Below are positions 25,648-33,985 of a stretch of 64,000 nucleotides of DNA, in pieces. The position numbers were made by a program, and so were the translations under genes. Each line of letters begins with the position of its first letter. Within the stretch, counting starts at the first letter, position 1. Below the pieces are notes generated by a model that was not told the origin of the DNA, did no database searches, and was given only the letters and a program-made list of their open reading frames with translations. This stretch comes from Streptomyces narbonensis. Lineage in GTDB: Bacteria; Actinomycetota; Actinomycetes; Streptomycetales; Streptomycetaceae. The stretch lies in assembly GCF_014649015.1 (NCBI RefSeq), contig NZ_BMSF01000002.1, positions 434,001 through 498,000 on the forward strand, read 5' to 3'.

Positions 25648-26172
25648 CTACTTCTCCGACTTCTTGGAGGGCTCGATCAGCTCGGGGCGGCCGGGCTGCT
25701 CGCCGCCGCGCTCCTTGATGTACGTCTCGGTGGGCACCATCACCTTGCGGCGGAAGACGCACACGAGGGTGCCGTCCTGCTTGTAGCCCTTGGTCTCGAC
25801 GTAGACGATGCCGCGGTCGTTCTTCGACTTCGACGGCGTCTTGTCCAGGACCGTCGTCTCGCCGTAGATCGTGTCGCCGTGGAAGGTCGGCGCCACGTGC
25901 CGCAGCGACTCGATCTCCAGGTTGGCGATGGCCTTGCCGGAGACGTCCGGCACGGACATGCCGAGCAGCAGCGAGTAGATGTAGTTGCCGACGACGACGT
26001 TCTTGCCGAAGTCCGTCGTGTTCTCGGCGTAATTCACATCCATGTGCAGCGGATGGTGGTTCATCGTCAGCAGACAGAAGAGGTGGTCGTCGTACTCGGT
26101 GACCGTCTTTCCGGGCCAGTGCTTGTAGACGGCACCGACTTCGAACTCTTCGTAGGTACGGCCGAACTGCAT
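25648..26172 (-). CDS. MaoC-like (R)-hydratase, putative mesaconyl-CoA hydratase
   Basis: 174 residues of single hot-dog fold. The region TMNHHPLHMD corresponds to the hydratase-2 motif DxNPxH, with His43 kept and the catalytic Asp position occupied by Asn38. TMN..PLH.D is shared with a subgroup of MaoC proteins acting on C4-C5 diacyl-CoA. By position between the Mcl-type lyase gene and the acyl-CoA dehydrogenase gene it should hydrate mesaconyl-CoA to beta-methylmalyl-CoA. Proteobacterial Mch is a two-domain protein about twice as long; here one domain suggests a homodimer. Four nt separate it from mcl. Confidence 0.87.
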   Translation of the reverse strand: MQFGRTYEEFEVGAVYKHWPGKTVTEYDDHLFCLLTMNHHPLHMDVNYAENTTDFGKNVVVGNYIYSLLLGMSVPDVSGKAIANLEIESLRHVAPTFHGDTIYGETTVLDKTPSKSKNDRGIVYVETKGYKQDGTLVCVFRRKVMVPTETYIKERGGEQPGRPELIEPSKKSEK

Positions 26173-26176
26173 GGTG

Positions 26177-27142
26177 CTACGCCTCCGGGATCTCGAACTT
26201 GCTGGTGCGCTGCATACCGGCGGCGCGGCCCTTGCCGGAGATGACCAGGGCCATCTTGCGGGAGGCCTCGTCGATCATCTCGTCGCCGAGCATCGCGGAG
26301 CCCTTCTTCCCGCCGGCCTCGGACGTGTAGTAGTCGTACGCGTCGAGGATGAGCTCGGCGTGGTCGAAGTCCTCCTGCGACGGCGAGAAGATCTCGTTCG
26401 CGGCGGCGACCTGGTCCGGGTGCAGCACCCACTTGCCGTCGAAGCCCAGGGCGGCGGCGCGCTGCGCGACGGCCTTGTAGCCCTCCGGGTTGCGGATCTG
26501 GAGGTAGGGGCCGTCGATCGCCTGGAGGTTGTTGGCGCGGGCGGCCATCAGGATGCTCATCAGGATGTGGTGGTAGGCGTCGGCCGGGTAGCCCGGCGGC
26601 TGCTCGCCCACGACCAGCGACTTCATGTTGATGGAGGCCATGAAGTCGGCCGGGCCGAAGATGATCGTCTCGACGCGCTGGGAGGCCTGCGCGATCGCGT
26701 TGACGTTGACGAGGCCCTGGGCGTTCTCGATCTGCGCCTCAATGCCGATCTTGCCGACCTCGAAGCCCATCGTCTTCTCGATCTGGGTGAGCAGCAGGTC
26801 GAGCGCGACGATCTGCTGGGCGTCCTGGACCTTCGGCAGCATGATGCAGTCGAGGTTCTGGCCGGCGCCCTCGACGACCGTGACGACGTCGCGGTACGTC
26901 CAGTGGGTCGTCCAGTCGTTGACCCGCACGACCCGGGTCTTGCCGGTCCAGTCGCCCTCGTTGAGGAACTTCACGATGGTGTGGCGGGCCTCGGGCTTGG
27001 CCAGCGGCGCGCAGGCGTCCTCCAGGTCGAGGAAGACCTGGTCGGCGGCGAGGCCCTGGGCCTTCTCCAGGAACCGCGGGTTGGAGCCGGGGACCGCGAG
27101 GCAGGAGCGGCGCGGGCGCAGACGGTTCACGGGGCTGGTCAT
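26177..27142 (-). CDS. mcl: HpcH/HpaI-type CoA-ester lyase (malyl-/beta-methylmalyl-CoA lyase)
   Basis: 321 residues with the TIM-barrel CitE signature: RSCLAVPGSNPRFLEKA, VFLDLEDACAP (Mg2+-binding Glu/Asp), and IIFGPADFMASI. In the ethylmalonyl-CoA pathway it splits beta-methylmalyl-CoA into propionyl-CoA and glyoxylate (and can act on malyl-CoA). Overlaps meaA by 4 bp (ATGA), so the pair is translationally coupled. Symbol assigned by context. Confidence 0.9.
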   Translation of the reverse strand: MTSPVNRLRPRRSCLAVPGSNPRFLEKAQGLAADQVFLDLEDACAPLAKPEARHTIVKFLNEGDWTGKTRVVRVNDWTTHWTYRDVVTVVEGAGQNLDCIMLPKVQDAQQIVALDLLLTQIEKTMGFEVGKIGIEAQIENAQGLVNVNAIAQASQRVETIIFGPADFMASINMKSLVVGEQPPGYPADAYHHILMSILMAARANNLQAIDGPYLQIRNPEGYKAVAQRAAALGFDGKWVLHPDQVAAANEIFSPSQEDFDHAELILDAYDYYTSEAGGKKGSAMLGDEMIDEASRKMALVISGKGRAAGMQRTSKFEIPEA

Positions 27143-29175
27143 GCGGGGACCTCCGTACTTTCAAGGGGGCTGAGCTTGTTCGCTTGCCGGATCTCGTCGA
27201 CGATACGGCCGATGATCTCCGTGATGCCGAAGTCCTTCGGGGTGAAGACGGCGGCGACACCCGCGCGCTTCAGATCTGCGGCGTCGGCGTTCGGGATGAT
27301 CCCGCCGACGATGACCGGCACATCGGTCGCGCCGGCCTCGCGGAGGCGGTCGAGGACGTCCGGGACCAGCTCGGCGTGCGAGCCGGAGAGGATCGACAGT
27401 CCCACGCAGTGCACGTCCTCGGCGAGCGCCGCGTTGACGATCTGCTCGGGGGTCAGCCGGATGCCCTGGTAGACCACCTCGAAACCGGCGTCACGGGCGC
27501 GTACGGCGATCTGCTCGGCGCCGTTGGAGTGCCCGTCCAGGCCCGGCTTGCCGACGAGCAGCCGCAGCCGTCCGGCGCCGAGGTCCTCGGCCGTGCGCGC
27601 CACCTTCTCCCGCACGAGAGCCAGCGGCGTGCCGGCCTCGGCCGTCACCGCGACCGGGGCCGAGGAGACACCGGTCGGCGCCCGGAACTCGCCGAAGACC
27701 TCGCGCAGCGCCTCGGTCCACTCTCCGGTGGTGACCCCGGCGCGGGCGCACTCGAGGGTGGCCTCCATGAGGTTGCCGGTGCCCTTGGCGGCCTCCTTGA
27801 GGCGTTCGAGGGCCTTGCAGGGGCGCGGGTGGTTGAACGGCGGCTGGTAGCGGTTGTCCCGCCAGGTCTTCAGCGAGCCGACCACCCGGGCCTCGACGGC
27901 CGGGTCGACCGTCATGATCGCGGTGTCCAGGTCGGCGGTGAGGGGGTTCTCCTCCGTCGACTGGAAGATGTTGACGCCGATGATCTTCTCGTCGCCGGCC
28001 TCGATCCGGGCGCGCCGTTCGGCGTGCGAGGAGACGAGCTGCGACTTGAGGTAACCGGACTCGACGGCGGCCATCGCGCCGCCCATCTCCTGGATCCGCT
28101 CGATCTCGGCCAGGCACTCCTCGACGAGCGAGTCGACCTTGGCCTCGATCACGTGCGAGCCGGCGAAGATGTCCTCGTACTCCAGCAGGTCGGACTCGTG
28201 GGCCAGCACCTGCTGGATGCGGAGCGACCACTGCTGGTCCCAGGGCCGGGGCAGACCGAGCGCCTCGTTCCAGGCGGGCAGCTGCACGGCCCGGGCGCGG
28301 GCGTCCTTGGAGAGCGTGACGGCCAGCATCTCCAGGACGATCCGCTGGACGTTGTTCTCCGGCTGGGCCTCGGTCAGACCGAGCGAGTTGACCTGCACGC
28401 CGTAGCGGAACCGGCGCTGCTTCTCGTTCTCGATGCCGTACCGCTCGTGGGTGATCTTGTCCCAGATGCGGCCGAAGGCGCGCATCTTGCACATCTCCTC
28501 GATGAAGCGGACGCCCGCGTTCACGAAGAAGGAGATACGGGCGACGACCTCGCCGAAGCGGTCCGCCGGGACCTGACCGGAGTCGCGGACCGAGTCGAGC
28601 ACCGCGATCGCGGTGGACATCGCGTACGAGATCTCCTGGACCGGAGTGGCCCCCGCCTCCTGCAGGTGGTAGCTGCAGATGTTGATCGGGTTCCACTTCG
28701 GGATGTTGTTGACCGTGTACGCGATCATGTCCGTCGTGAGGCGGAGCGAGGGGCCGGGCGGGAAGACGTGCGTCCCGCGCGACAGGTACTCCTTCACGAT
28801 GTCGTTCTGGGTGGTGCCCTGGAGCTTGGTGATGTCCGCACCCTGCTCCTCGGCGGCCACCTGGTAGAGCGCCAGGAGCCACATCGCCGTGGCGTTGATG
28901 GTCATCGAGGTGTTCATCTGCTCCAGGGGGATGTCCTGGAACAGCCGTCGCATGTCACCGAGGTGCGAGACGGGGACGCCGACCCGGCCGACCTCGCCGC
29001 GGGCGAGGATGTGGTCGGGGTCGTAGCCCGTCTGCGTCGGCAGGTCGAACGCGACCGAGAGGCCGGTCTGCCCCTTGGCGAGGTTGCGCCGGTACAGCTC
29101 GTTGGACGCCTCGGCGGTCGAGTGACCGGCATAGGTCCGCATGAGCCACGGCCGGTCCTTCTGGCGCTCAGTCAT
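27139..29175 (-). CDS. meaA: ethylmalonyl-CoA mutase (MeaA/Ecm), B12-dependent
   Basis: 678 residues. The N-terminal two-thirds is a methylmalonyl-CoA-mutase TIM barrel (SVAFDLPTQTGYDPDH, TTQNDIVKEYLSRG). The C-terminus is a Rossmann cobalamin domain with D547-G-H549-S-N-G552, where His549 is the lower axial ligand, and LSILSGSH. Position downstream of ccr and its MeaA-like length and order mark it as ethylmalonyl-CoA mutase, which isomerises (2R)-ethylmalonyl-CoA to methylsuccinyl-CoA. It lies 17 nt after ccr. No B12 riboswitch is visible. The unpaired (single-subunit) form differs from the two-subunit MutAB found elsewhere in streptomycetes. Confidence 0.92.
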   Translation of the reverse strand: MTERQKDRPWLMRTYAGHSTAEASNELYRRNLAKGQTGLSVAFDLPTQTGYDPDHILARGEVGRVGVPVSHLGDMRRLFQDIPLEQMNTSMTINATAMWLLALYQVAAEEQGADITKLQGTTQNDIVKEYLSRGTHVFPPGPSLRLTTDMIAYTVNNIPKWNPINICSYHLQEAGATPVQEISYAMSTAIAVLDSVRDSGQVPADRFGEVVARISFFVNAGVRFIEEMCKMRAFGRIWDKITHERYGIENEKQRRFRYGVQVNSLGLTEAQPENNVQRIVLEMLAVTLSKDARARAVQLPAWNEALGLPRPWDQQWSLRIQQVLAHESDLLEYEDIFAGSHVIEAKVDSLVEECLAEIERIQEMGGAMAAVESGYLKSQLVSSHAERRARIEAGDEKIIGVNIFQSTEENPLTADLDTAIMTVDPAVEARVVGSLKTWRDNRYQPPFNHPRPCKALERLKEAAKGTGNLMEATLECARAGVTTGEWTEALREVFGEFRAPTGVSSAPVAVTAEAGTPLALVREKVARTAEDLGAGRLRLLVGKPGLDGHSNGAEQIAVRARDAGFEVVYQGIRLTPEQIVNAALAEDVHCVGLSILSGSHAELVPDVLDRLREAGATDVPVIVGGIIPNADAADLKRAGVAAVFTPKDFGITEIIGRIVDEIRQANKLSPLESTEVPA

Positions 29176-29192
29176 CTCTGTGATCCCGGGGG

Positions 29193-30530
29193 TCAGATGT
29201 TACGGAAGCGGTTGATGGCGTCGATGTGCTTCTCGCGGAGCTCCGGGTTGCTGACGCCCAGGCCCTCCTGCGGCGCGAGCGCGAGGACGCCGACCTTGCC
29301 CTGGTGCAGGTTGCGGTGGACGTCGTAGGCGGCCTGGCCGGTCTCCTCCAGGGAGTAGACCTTCGACAGGGTGGGGTGGATCTTGCCCTTGGCGATCAGG
29401 CGGTTCGCCTCCCAGGCCTCGCGGTAGTTGGCGAAGTGCGAGCCGATGATCCGCTTGAGCGACATCCACAGGTAGCGGTTGTCGTACTCGTGCATGTAGC
29501 CCGAGGTGGAGGCGCAGGTGGTGATGGTGCCGCCCTTGCGGGTGACGTACACGGAGGCGCCGAAGGTCTCGCGGCCAGGGTGCTCGAAGACGATGTCGAT
29601 GTCCTCGCCGCCGGTCAGCTCACGGATCTTGGAGCCGAAGCGCTTCCACTCGCGCGGGTCCTGGGTGTTCTCGTCCTTCCAGAACTTGTAGCCCTCGGCG
29701 TTGCGGTCGATGACCGCGTCGGCGCCCATCGCGCGGCAGATGTCGGCCTTCTCCGGGGAGGAGACGACACAGATCGGGTTGGCGCCGCCGGCGAGGGCGA
29801 ACTGCGTGGCGTACGAGCCGAGGCCGCCGCTCGCGCCCCAGATGAGGACGTTGTCGCCCTGCTTCATGCCGGCGCCGTTGCGGGAGACCAGCTGGCGGTA
29901 CGCGGTGGAGTTGACGAGACCCGGGGAGGCCGCCTCCTCCCAGCTGAGGTGACCGGGCTTCGGCATCAGCTGGTTCGACTTGACGAGGGCGATCTCGGCC
30001 AGGCCGCCGAAGTTGGTCTCGAAGCCCCAGATGCGCTGCTCGGGGTCGAGCATCGTGTCGTTGTGACCGTCGGAGGACTCCAGCTCGACCGAGAGGCAGT
30101 GCGCGACGACCTCGTCGCCGGGCTTCCAGCTGTTGACGCCGGGGCCGGTGCGCAGCACGACGCCCGCGAGGTCGGAGCCGATGACGTGGTACGGCAGGTC
30201 GTGGCGCTTGCTGAGGTCGCTGAGGCGGCCGTAGCGCTCCAGGAAGCCGAAGGTCGACACCGGCTCGAAGATCGAGGTCCAGACCGAGTTGTAGTTGACC
30301 GAGGAGGCCATCACGGCGACCAGGGCCTCGCCCGGGCCGAGCTCGGGCAGGGGCACGTCGTCGAGGTGCAGCGACTTGCGCGGGTCCTTGTCGCGGCTGG
30401 CGAGCCCGGCGAACATCTCGGCCTCGTCCTTGTGGACGGTGATGCCCCGGTACGACTCGGGGAGCGGGATGTTCGCGAAGTCGGCGGACGTGGCGTCCTT
30501 CGACTGGATCGCGGCCAGGATTTCCTTCAC
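29193..30530 (-). CDS. ccr: crotonyl-CoA carboxylase/reductase
   Basis: 445 residues of the MDR alcohol-dehydrogenase-like fold. The four residues that form the CO2 pocket in characterised carboxylating enoyl-CoA reductases, Asn81, Phe170, Glu171 and His365, fall at exactly the same numbers here, strong support for carboxylation of crotonyl-CoA to (2S)-ethylmalonyl-CoA with NADPH. The nucleotide fold is WGASGGLGSYATQFALAGG. GTG at 30530 follows GGAGGCAACC. A 430-bp upstream region with a strong candidate promoter and an inverted repeat lies before it. The enzyme opens the ethylmalonyl-CoA pathway, which also provides extender units for polyketides. Confidence 0.96.
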   Translation of the reverse strand: MKEILAAIQSKDATSADFANIPLPESYRGITVHKDEAEMFAGLASRDKDPRKSLHLDDVPLPELGPGEALVAVMASSVNYNSVWTSIFEPVSTFGFLERYGRLSDLSKRHDLPYHVIGSDLAGVVLRTGPGVNSWKPGDEVVAHCLSVELESSDGHNDTMLDPEQRIWGFETNFGGLAEIALVKSNQLMPKPGHLSWEEAASPGLVNSTAYRQLVSRNGAGMKQGDNVLIWGASGGLGSYATQFALAGGANPICVVSSPEKADICRAMGADAVIDRNAEGYKFWKDENTQDPREWKRFGSKIRELTGGEDIDIVFEHPGRETFGASVYVTRKGGTITTCASTSGYMHEYDNRYLWMSLKRIIGSHFANYREAWEANRLIAKGKIHPTLSKVYSLEETGQAAYDVHRNLHQGKVGVLALAPQEGLGVSNPELREKHIDAINRFRNI

Positions 30531-30758
30531 GGGTTGCCTCCGGCGGTGAGCGTCCTGAGGGAGGGACGCCTGGGGGTTACGGCGGGAAGTGCTGCTGCTG
30601 TGGAGGTGTGCCGTCGGTTCGGCTCAGGTGGTGCGGTGGCGCGGCGCTGGTGGCGCGAGGGTGCCTGTGACGCAGGCGTCCGGGCGCACGAGCCGTCGGC
30701 TTGTGGGGACAGCCGGCGAACGAGGTGTTCTCTGCTCGCCGGCCGCCCGGACAACATC

Positions 30759-30787
30759 AACGTATGACACGCCGTGCCACCGCACAA
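30759..30787 (-). promoter_or_regulatory. candidate ccr promoter
   Basis: On the minus strand TTGTGC (30782-30787) and TACGTT (30759-30764) are separated by exactly 17 bp, a good match to the housekeeping sigma consensus. It implies a leader of roughly 220 nt before the ccr start codon. The leader contains a short stem (30550-30555 with 30564-30569) close to the ribosome-binding site. Confidence 0.55.
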
Positions 30788-30800
30788 GGCACTCGGTGCC
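30788..30800. promoter_or_regulatory. inverted repeat directly upstream of the ccr -35
   Basis: GGCAC-TCG-GTGCC (read on +) is a perfect 5-bp inverted repeat abutting the -35 hexamer, in the position of an operator for the TetR-family gene at 30964-31782. Confidence 0.4.
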
Positions 30801-30883
30801 AACAATTTCACTCAGATGCAATCCGCCCGTCACGGATGAGCGATGATCGATCGAAATCCGCCCTGAACTGGGACGATACGAAG

Positions 30884-30914
30884 AAGGCCGCCCCCGGAAA
30901 CCGGGGGCGGCCTT
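30884..30914 (-). terminator. stem-loop after the TetR gene
   Basis: A perfect 14-bp stem (30884-30897 with 30901-30914) around a 3-nt loop, 50 nt downstream of the regulator stop codon. Confidence 0.85.
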
Positions 30915-30963
30915 GCTCCGTGGAGCGGGTCGAGGGGCTCGCGAGCCTCCCTCAGGGTTCTTC

Positions 30964-31782
30964 TCAGGGGTTCTTGAGGGCCTGCTGGATCGTGCGCATG
31001 ACCTCGTCGAGCGGGGCGTCCGTGCGGGCCACGGCGACGACCACGTCACCGGTGGTGGAGGCCCTGGCGGCCGGCGCCTGCTCGGCCTGCTGGGACGGGG
31101 CCGGCCGGCCCGCGCCTATGCCGCTGCCGAAGGTGTCCCGGACGATCGCGAAGGCGTGGTCCAGCTGGGCCTCCACATCGCCCTGGCCGCCCGCCCGCAG
31201 CCAGCGGCGCAGCACGTGGTTGTGCGCGGTGACGACCGCCGAGGCGGCCACCTCCGCGAGCAGCGGGTCGTCGTTGCCGTCGTGGTGGTCGCGCTCGTCG
31301 AAGTGGCCCAGGAGATAACGGGTGAAGAGCCGCTCGTAGCGGGCCACCGAGGCGATCTCGCGCTCCCGCAGGGTCGGCACCTCGCGGGTCAGCCGGTAGC
31401 GCTCCACGGAGACCGCGGGGGAGCCCGCGTACATCTTCATGACTTCCTTGATGCCGCGGCACACGGTGTCGAGCGGGTGCTCGTGCGGCGGGGCGGCGTT
31501 CAGCACCGCCTCCGCCCGCACCAGCGTGTCGTCGTGGTCCGGGAAGATCGCCTCTTCCTTGGAGCGGAAGTGGCGGAAGAAGGTCCGCCGGGCGACGCCG
31601 GCCGTGGCCGCGATCTCGTCGACGGTCGTCGCCTCGTACCCCTTGGTGGCGAAGAGCTCCATCGCCGCCGTGGCCAGTTCCCGGCGCATCTTGAGCCGCT
31701 GGGCGGCGGCACGGGTGCCCGCCGCGCTCTCCGGAGCGTCGGACGGGGACGTGGCACGGGGTGTCTTCGCGGCCTTGGGCAT
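30964..31782 (-). CDS. TetR family transcriptional regulator
   Basis: 272 residues. Residues ~35-85 hold the TetR HTH: ELATAAMELFATKGYEATTV, DEIAATAGVARRTFFRHFRS, KEEAIFPDHDD. The ligand domain follows and ends in a disordered Ala/Gln tail. ATG at 31782 is chosen because the protein-like sequence begins there; an open frame reaches back to 31911 but overlaps the dehydrogenase gene. The neighbours are the duplicated hydroxyacyl-CoA dehydrogenase upstream and the ccr operon downstream, so a role in sensing acyl-CoA supply is a reasonable inference. Confidence 0.88.
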   Translation of the reverse strand: MPKAAKTPRATSPSDAPESAAGTRAAAQRLKMRRELATAAMELFATKGYEATTVDEIAATAGVARRTFFRHFRSKEEAIFPDHDDTLVRAEAVLNAAPPHEHPLDTVCRGIKEVMKMYAGSPAVSVERYRLTREVPTLREREIASVARYERLFTRYLLGHFDERDHHDGNDDPLLAEVAASAVVTAHNHVLRRWLRAGGQGDVEAQLDHAFAIVRDTFGSGIGAGRPAPSQQAEQAPAARASTTGDVVVAVARTDAPLDEVMRTIQQALKNP

Positions 31783-31897
31783 GGTCCGAACGTACTGCAT
31801 CGGAGTGGGAGTGTGCCCAGGTGGGGGCGGGGAGCCCCCCGGGGCACCGGTGGTGCCCGGGGAGCTCATCAGGCCGCCCCAGCCCGCGGTGGGCTGC

Positions 31898-33679
31898 TCA
31901 GCGGCGGGCATATTCGCGGAAGCCGCGTCCCGTCTTGCGGCCGAGGCAGCCGGCCGCCACCAGGTGCTCCAGGAGCGGGGCCGGGGCGAGGCCCGGGTCG
32001 CGGAACTCGCGGTGCAGGACCTGCTCGATCGCGAGCGAGACGTCCAGGCCGACCACGTCGAGCAGCTCGAACGGGCCCATCGGGTAACCGCCGCCCAGCT
32101 TCATCGCGGCGTCGATGTCGTCGAGGGTCGCGTAGTGCTGCTCGACCATCTTGATCGCGTTGTTCAGGTACGGGAAGAGCAGCGCGTTCACGATGAAGCC
32201 GGCGCGGTCGCCGCAGTCCACCGGGTGCTTGCGGATCTTCGCGGTGACCTCGCGGACGGTCGCGTGGACGTCGTCGGCCGTCAGGACCGTACGGACGATC
32301 TCGACCAGCTTCATCGCGGGCGCCGGGTTGAAGAAGTGCATCCCGATGACGTCCTGCGGGCGCGAGGTGGCCCGGGCGCAGGCCACGACCGGCAGCGAGG
32401 AGGTCGTGGTGGCGAGCACCGCGCCGGGCTTGCAGATCTTGTCGAGCCGCGCGAACAGCTCCTGCTTGATCTCCAGGTCCTCGGCGACCGCCTCGACGGC
32501 CAGGTCGACCTCGGCGAAGGCGTCCAGGGTGCCGGCCGCGGTGATCAGGGCCAGCGTCGTGTCACGGGCCTCGCCGGTCATCCGGCCCTTGTCGACGGAG
32601 CGGGCCAGGGACTTGGCGATCCGGGCCTTGGCCGTGTCCGCCTTCTCCTGCGAGCGGGCGGCGAGGACGACCTCGTACCCGGCCTTGGCGAAGACCTCGG
32701 CGATGCCGGAGGCCATGGTGCCGGAGCCGGCGACGCCGACCGAGCGGACCTCGCGGGCGGCGCCCGCGTCGGCGGAGGTCAGCGGGGTGAGCGCGTCCCG
32801 CACGACCTCGCCGGAGCCCGGCGCCTCGTACGTGTAGAAGCCGCGGCCCGCCTTGCGGCCGGTCAGGCCCGCCTCGCTGAGCTGCTTGAGGATCGGGGCG
32901 GGGGCGTGCAGCCGGTCGTGCGAGGAGGCGTACATGGCCTCCAGGACCGTACGGGCCGTGTCGACGCCGATCAGGTCGAGCAGCGCCAGCGGGCCCATGG
33001 GCAGGCCGCAGCCCAGCTTCATCGCCGCGTCGATGTCCTCGCGGGACGCGTACTTGGCCTCGTACATCGCGGCGGCCTGGTTCAGGTAGCCGAAGAGCAG
33101 CCCGTCCGCGATGAAACCGGCCCGGTCGCCGACCGCCACCGGCTCCTTGCCGAGGTCCTGGGCGAGCCGGGTGACGGCGTCGACGGCCCGCGGGTCGGTC
33201 AGCACGGAGGAGACCACCTCGACCAGCTTCATCGCCTGCACGGGGGCGAAGAAGTGCAGGCCGAGGACCCGCTCGGGGTGGGCCGAGTCGGCGGCGAGCC
33301 GGGTGACGGAGAGCGCGTTCGTGCCGGTGGCGAGGACGGCGTCCGGACGGACGATCCCGTCGAGCGCCCGGAAGACCTCCTGCTTCGCCTCGTACGACTC
33401 GGGCACGACCTCGATCACGAGGTCGGCCTCGGCGGCCGCCTGGAGGTCGGAGAAGGTGCGGAAGCGGGCCAGGACGTCCTGCCGCTCGTCCTCGGTGATC
33501 CGCTCGCGGGCCACGGCGCGGGCGGTGGAGGCCTCCAGGGCGGCGACGGCCCGGGCGGCGGCGGTGTCGTCGATGTCGATGCCGATGACCTCGCGGCCGG
33601 CCCGGGCGAGGACGTCGGCGATGCCGGTGCCCATGGTGCCGAGACCGACGACGGCGATGGTGGAGAGAGGGGTGTCCAT
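31898..33679 (-). CDS. duplicated 3-hydroxyacyl-CoA dehydrogenase (two tandem HAD units)
   Basis: 593 residues made of two homologous units (1-295, 310-593), each with a Rossmann domain and a C-terminal helical domain. Unit 2 keeps the catalytic triad of the family, Ser427, His448 and Asn498 (human HADH Ser137, His158, Asn208). Unit 1 keeps His142 but has Asn121 for the Ser, Ala145 for the Asn of HFFNP, and Asp192 for the catalytic Asn. Unit 1 has the classical GxGxxG (GLGTMG), unit 2 GxGxxA (GSGTMA). So only unit 2 is clearly competent. Reaction: (S)-3-hydroxyacyl-CoA to 3-ketoacyl-CoA with NAD; probably supplies or removes 3-hydroxybutyryl-CoA upstream of ccr. Confidence 0.93.
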   Translation of the reverse strand: MDTPLSTIAVVGLGTMGTGIADVLARAGREVIGIDIDDTAAARAVAALEASTARAVARERITEDERQDVLARFRTFSDLQAAAEADLVIEVVPESYEAKQEVFRALDGIVRPDAVLATGTNALSVTRLAADSAHPERVLGLHFFAPVQAMKLVEVVSSVLTDPRAVDAVTRLAQDLGKEPVAVGDRAGFIADGLLFGYLNQAAAMYEAKYASREDIDAAMKLGCGLPMGPLALLDLIGVDTARTVLEAMYASSHDRLHAPAPILKQLSEAGLTGRKAGRGFYTYEAPGSGEVVRDALTPLTSADAGAAREVRSVGVAGSGTMASGIAEVFAKAGYEVVLAARSQEKADTAKARIAKSLARSVDKGRMTGEARDTTLALITAAGTLDAFAEVDLAVEAVAEDLEIKQELFARLDKICKPGAVLATTTSSLPVVACARATSRPQDVIGMHFFNPAPAMKLVEIVRTVLTADDVHATVREVTAKIRKHPVDCGDRAGFIVNALLFPYLNNAIKMVEQHYATLDDIDAAMKLGGGYPMGPFELLDVVGLDVSLAIEQVLHREFRDPGLAPAPLLEHLVAAGCLGRKTGRGFREYARR

Positions 33680-33985
33680 CAGGGGACTCCAGGGAGGAAG
33701 AGTGACGACTGAGGGCAGTGCGCGCGCGAGGTGAAAGGGCGCGGGAAAGACCGAGGGCGAGGCCCTGGAAGTAAGGGGGATGCCCTGAGGAGAAAAGGCG
33801 ACGGACTCTGTCCCGGAGCCACGTCGAACTGCCGAACCGACGAAACATTCACGACGGCTGCGTCACCAGGCCGTTGTGAGGAGCGGGGGGTGACCCGCTC
33901 ACCTGAGACTAACCGGCCGGTAACGAGCGCGCCAGTCCCGGCAAGTTGAGAAAATGTGATCTGGATCGCGGATAGGCTCGGATTC
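33680..33985. other. divergent intergenic region with inverted repeat
   Basis: About 306 bp between the divergent dehydrogenase and HEAT-repeat genes. GAGCGGG (33881-33887) and CCCGCTC (33894-33900) form an inverted repeat with 6-bp spacing that could be an operator. No reading frame with codon bias was seen. Confidence 0.45.

Larger units (their letters stand above)
30531..30963. other. intergenic region upstream of ccr (433 bp)
   Basis: Contains the candidate ccr promoter and inverted repeat (30759-30800), a short leader stem, and the TetR-gene terminator (30884-30914). No convincing reading frame or riboswitch was seen. Confidence 0.7.

Noticed and set aside
30531..30963. Riboswitch in the long ccr leader.
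   Set aside because: No cobalamin-type or other conserved riboswitch elements could be recognised.
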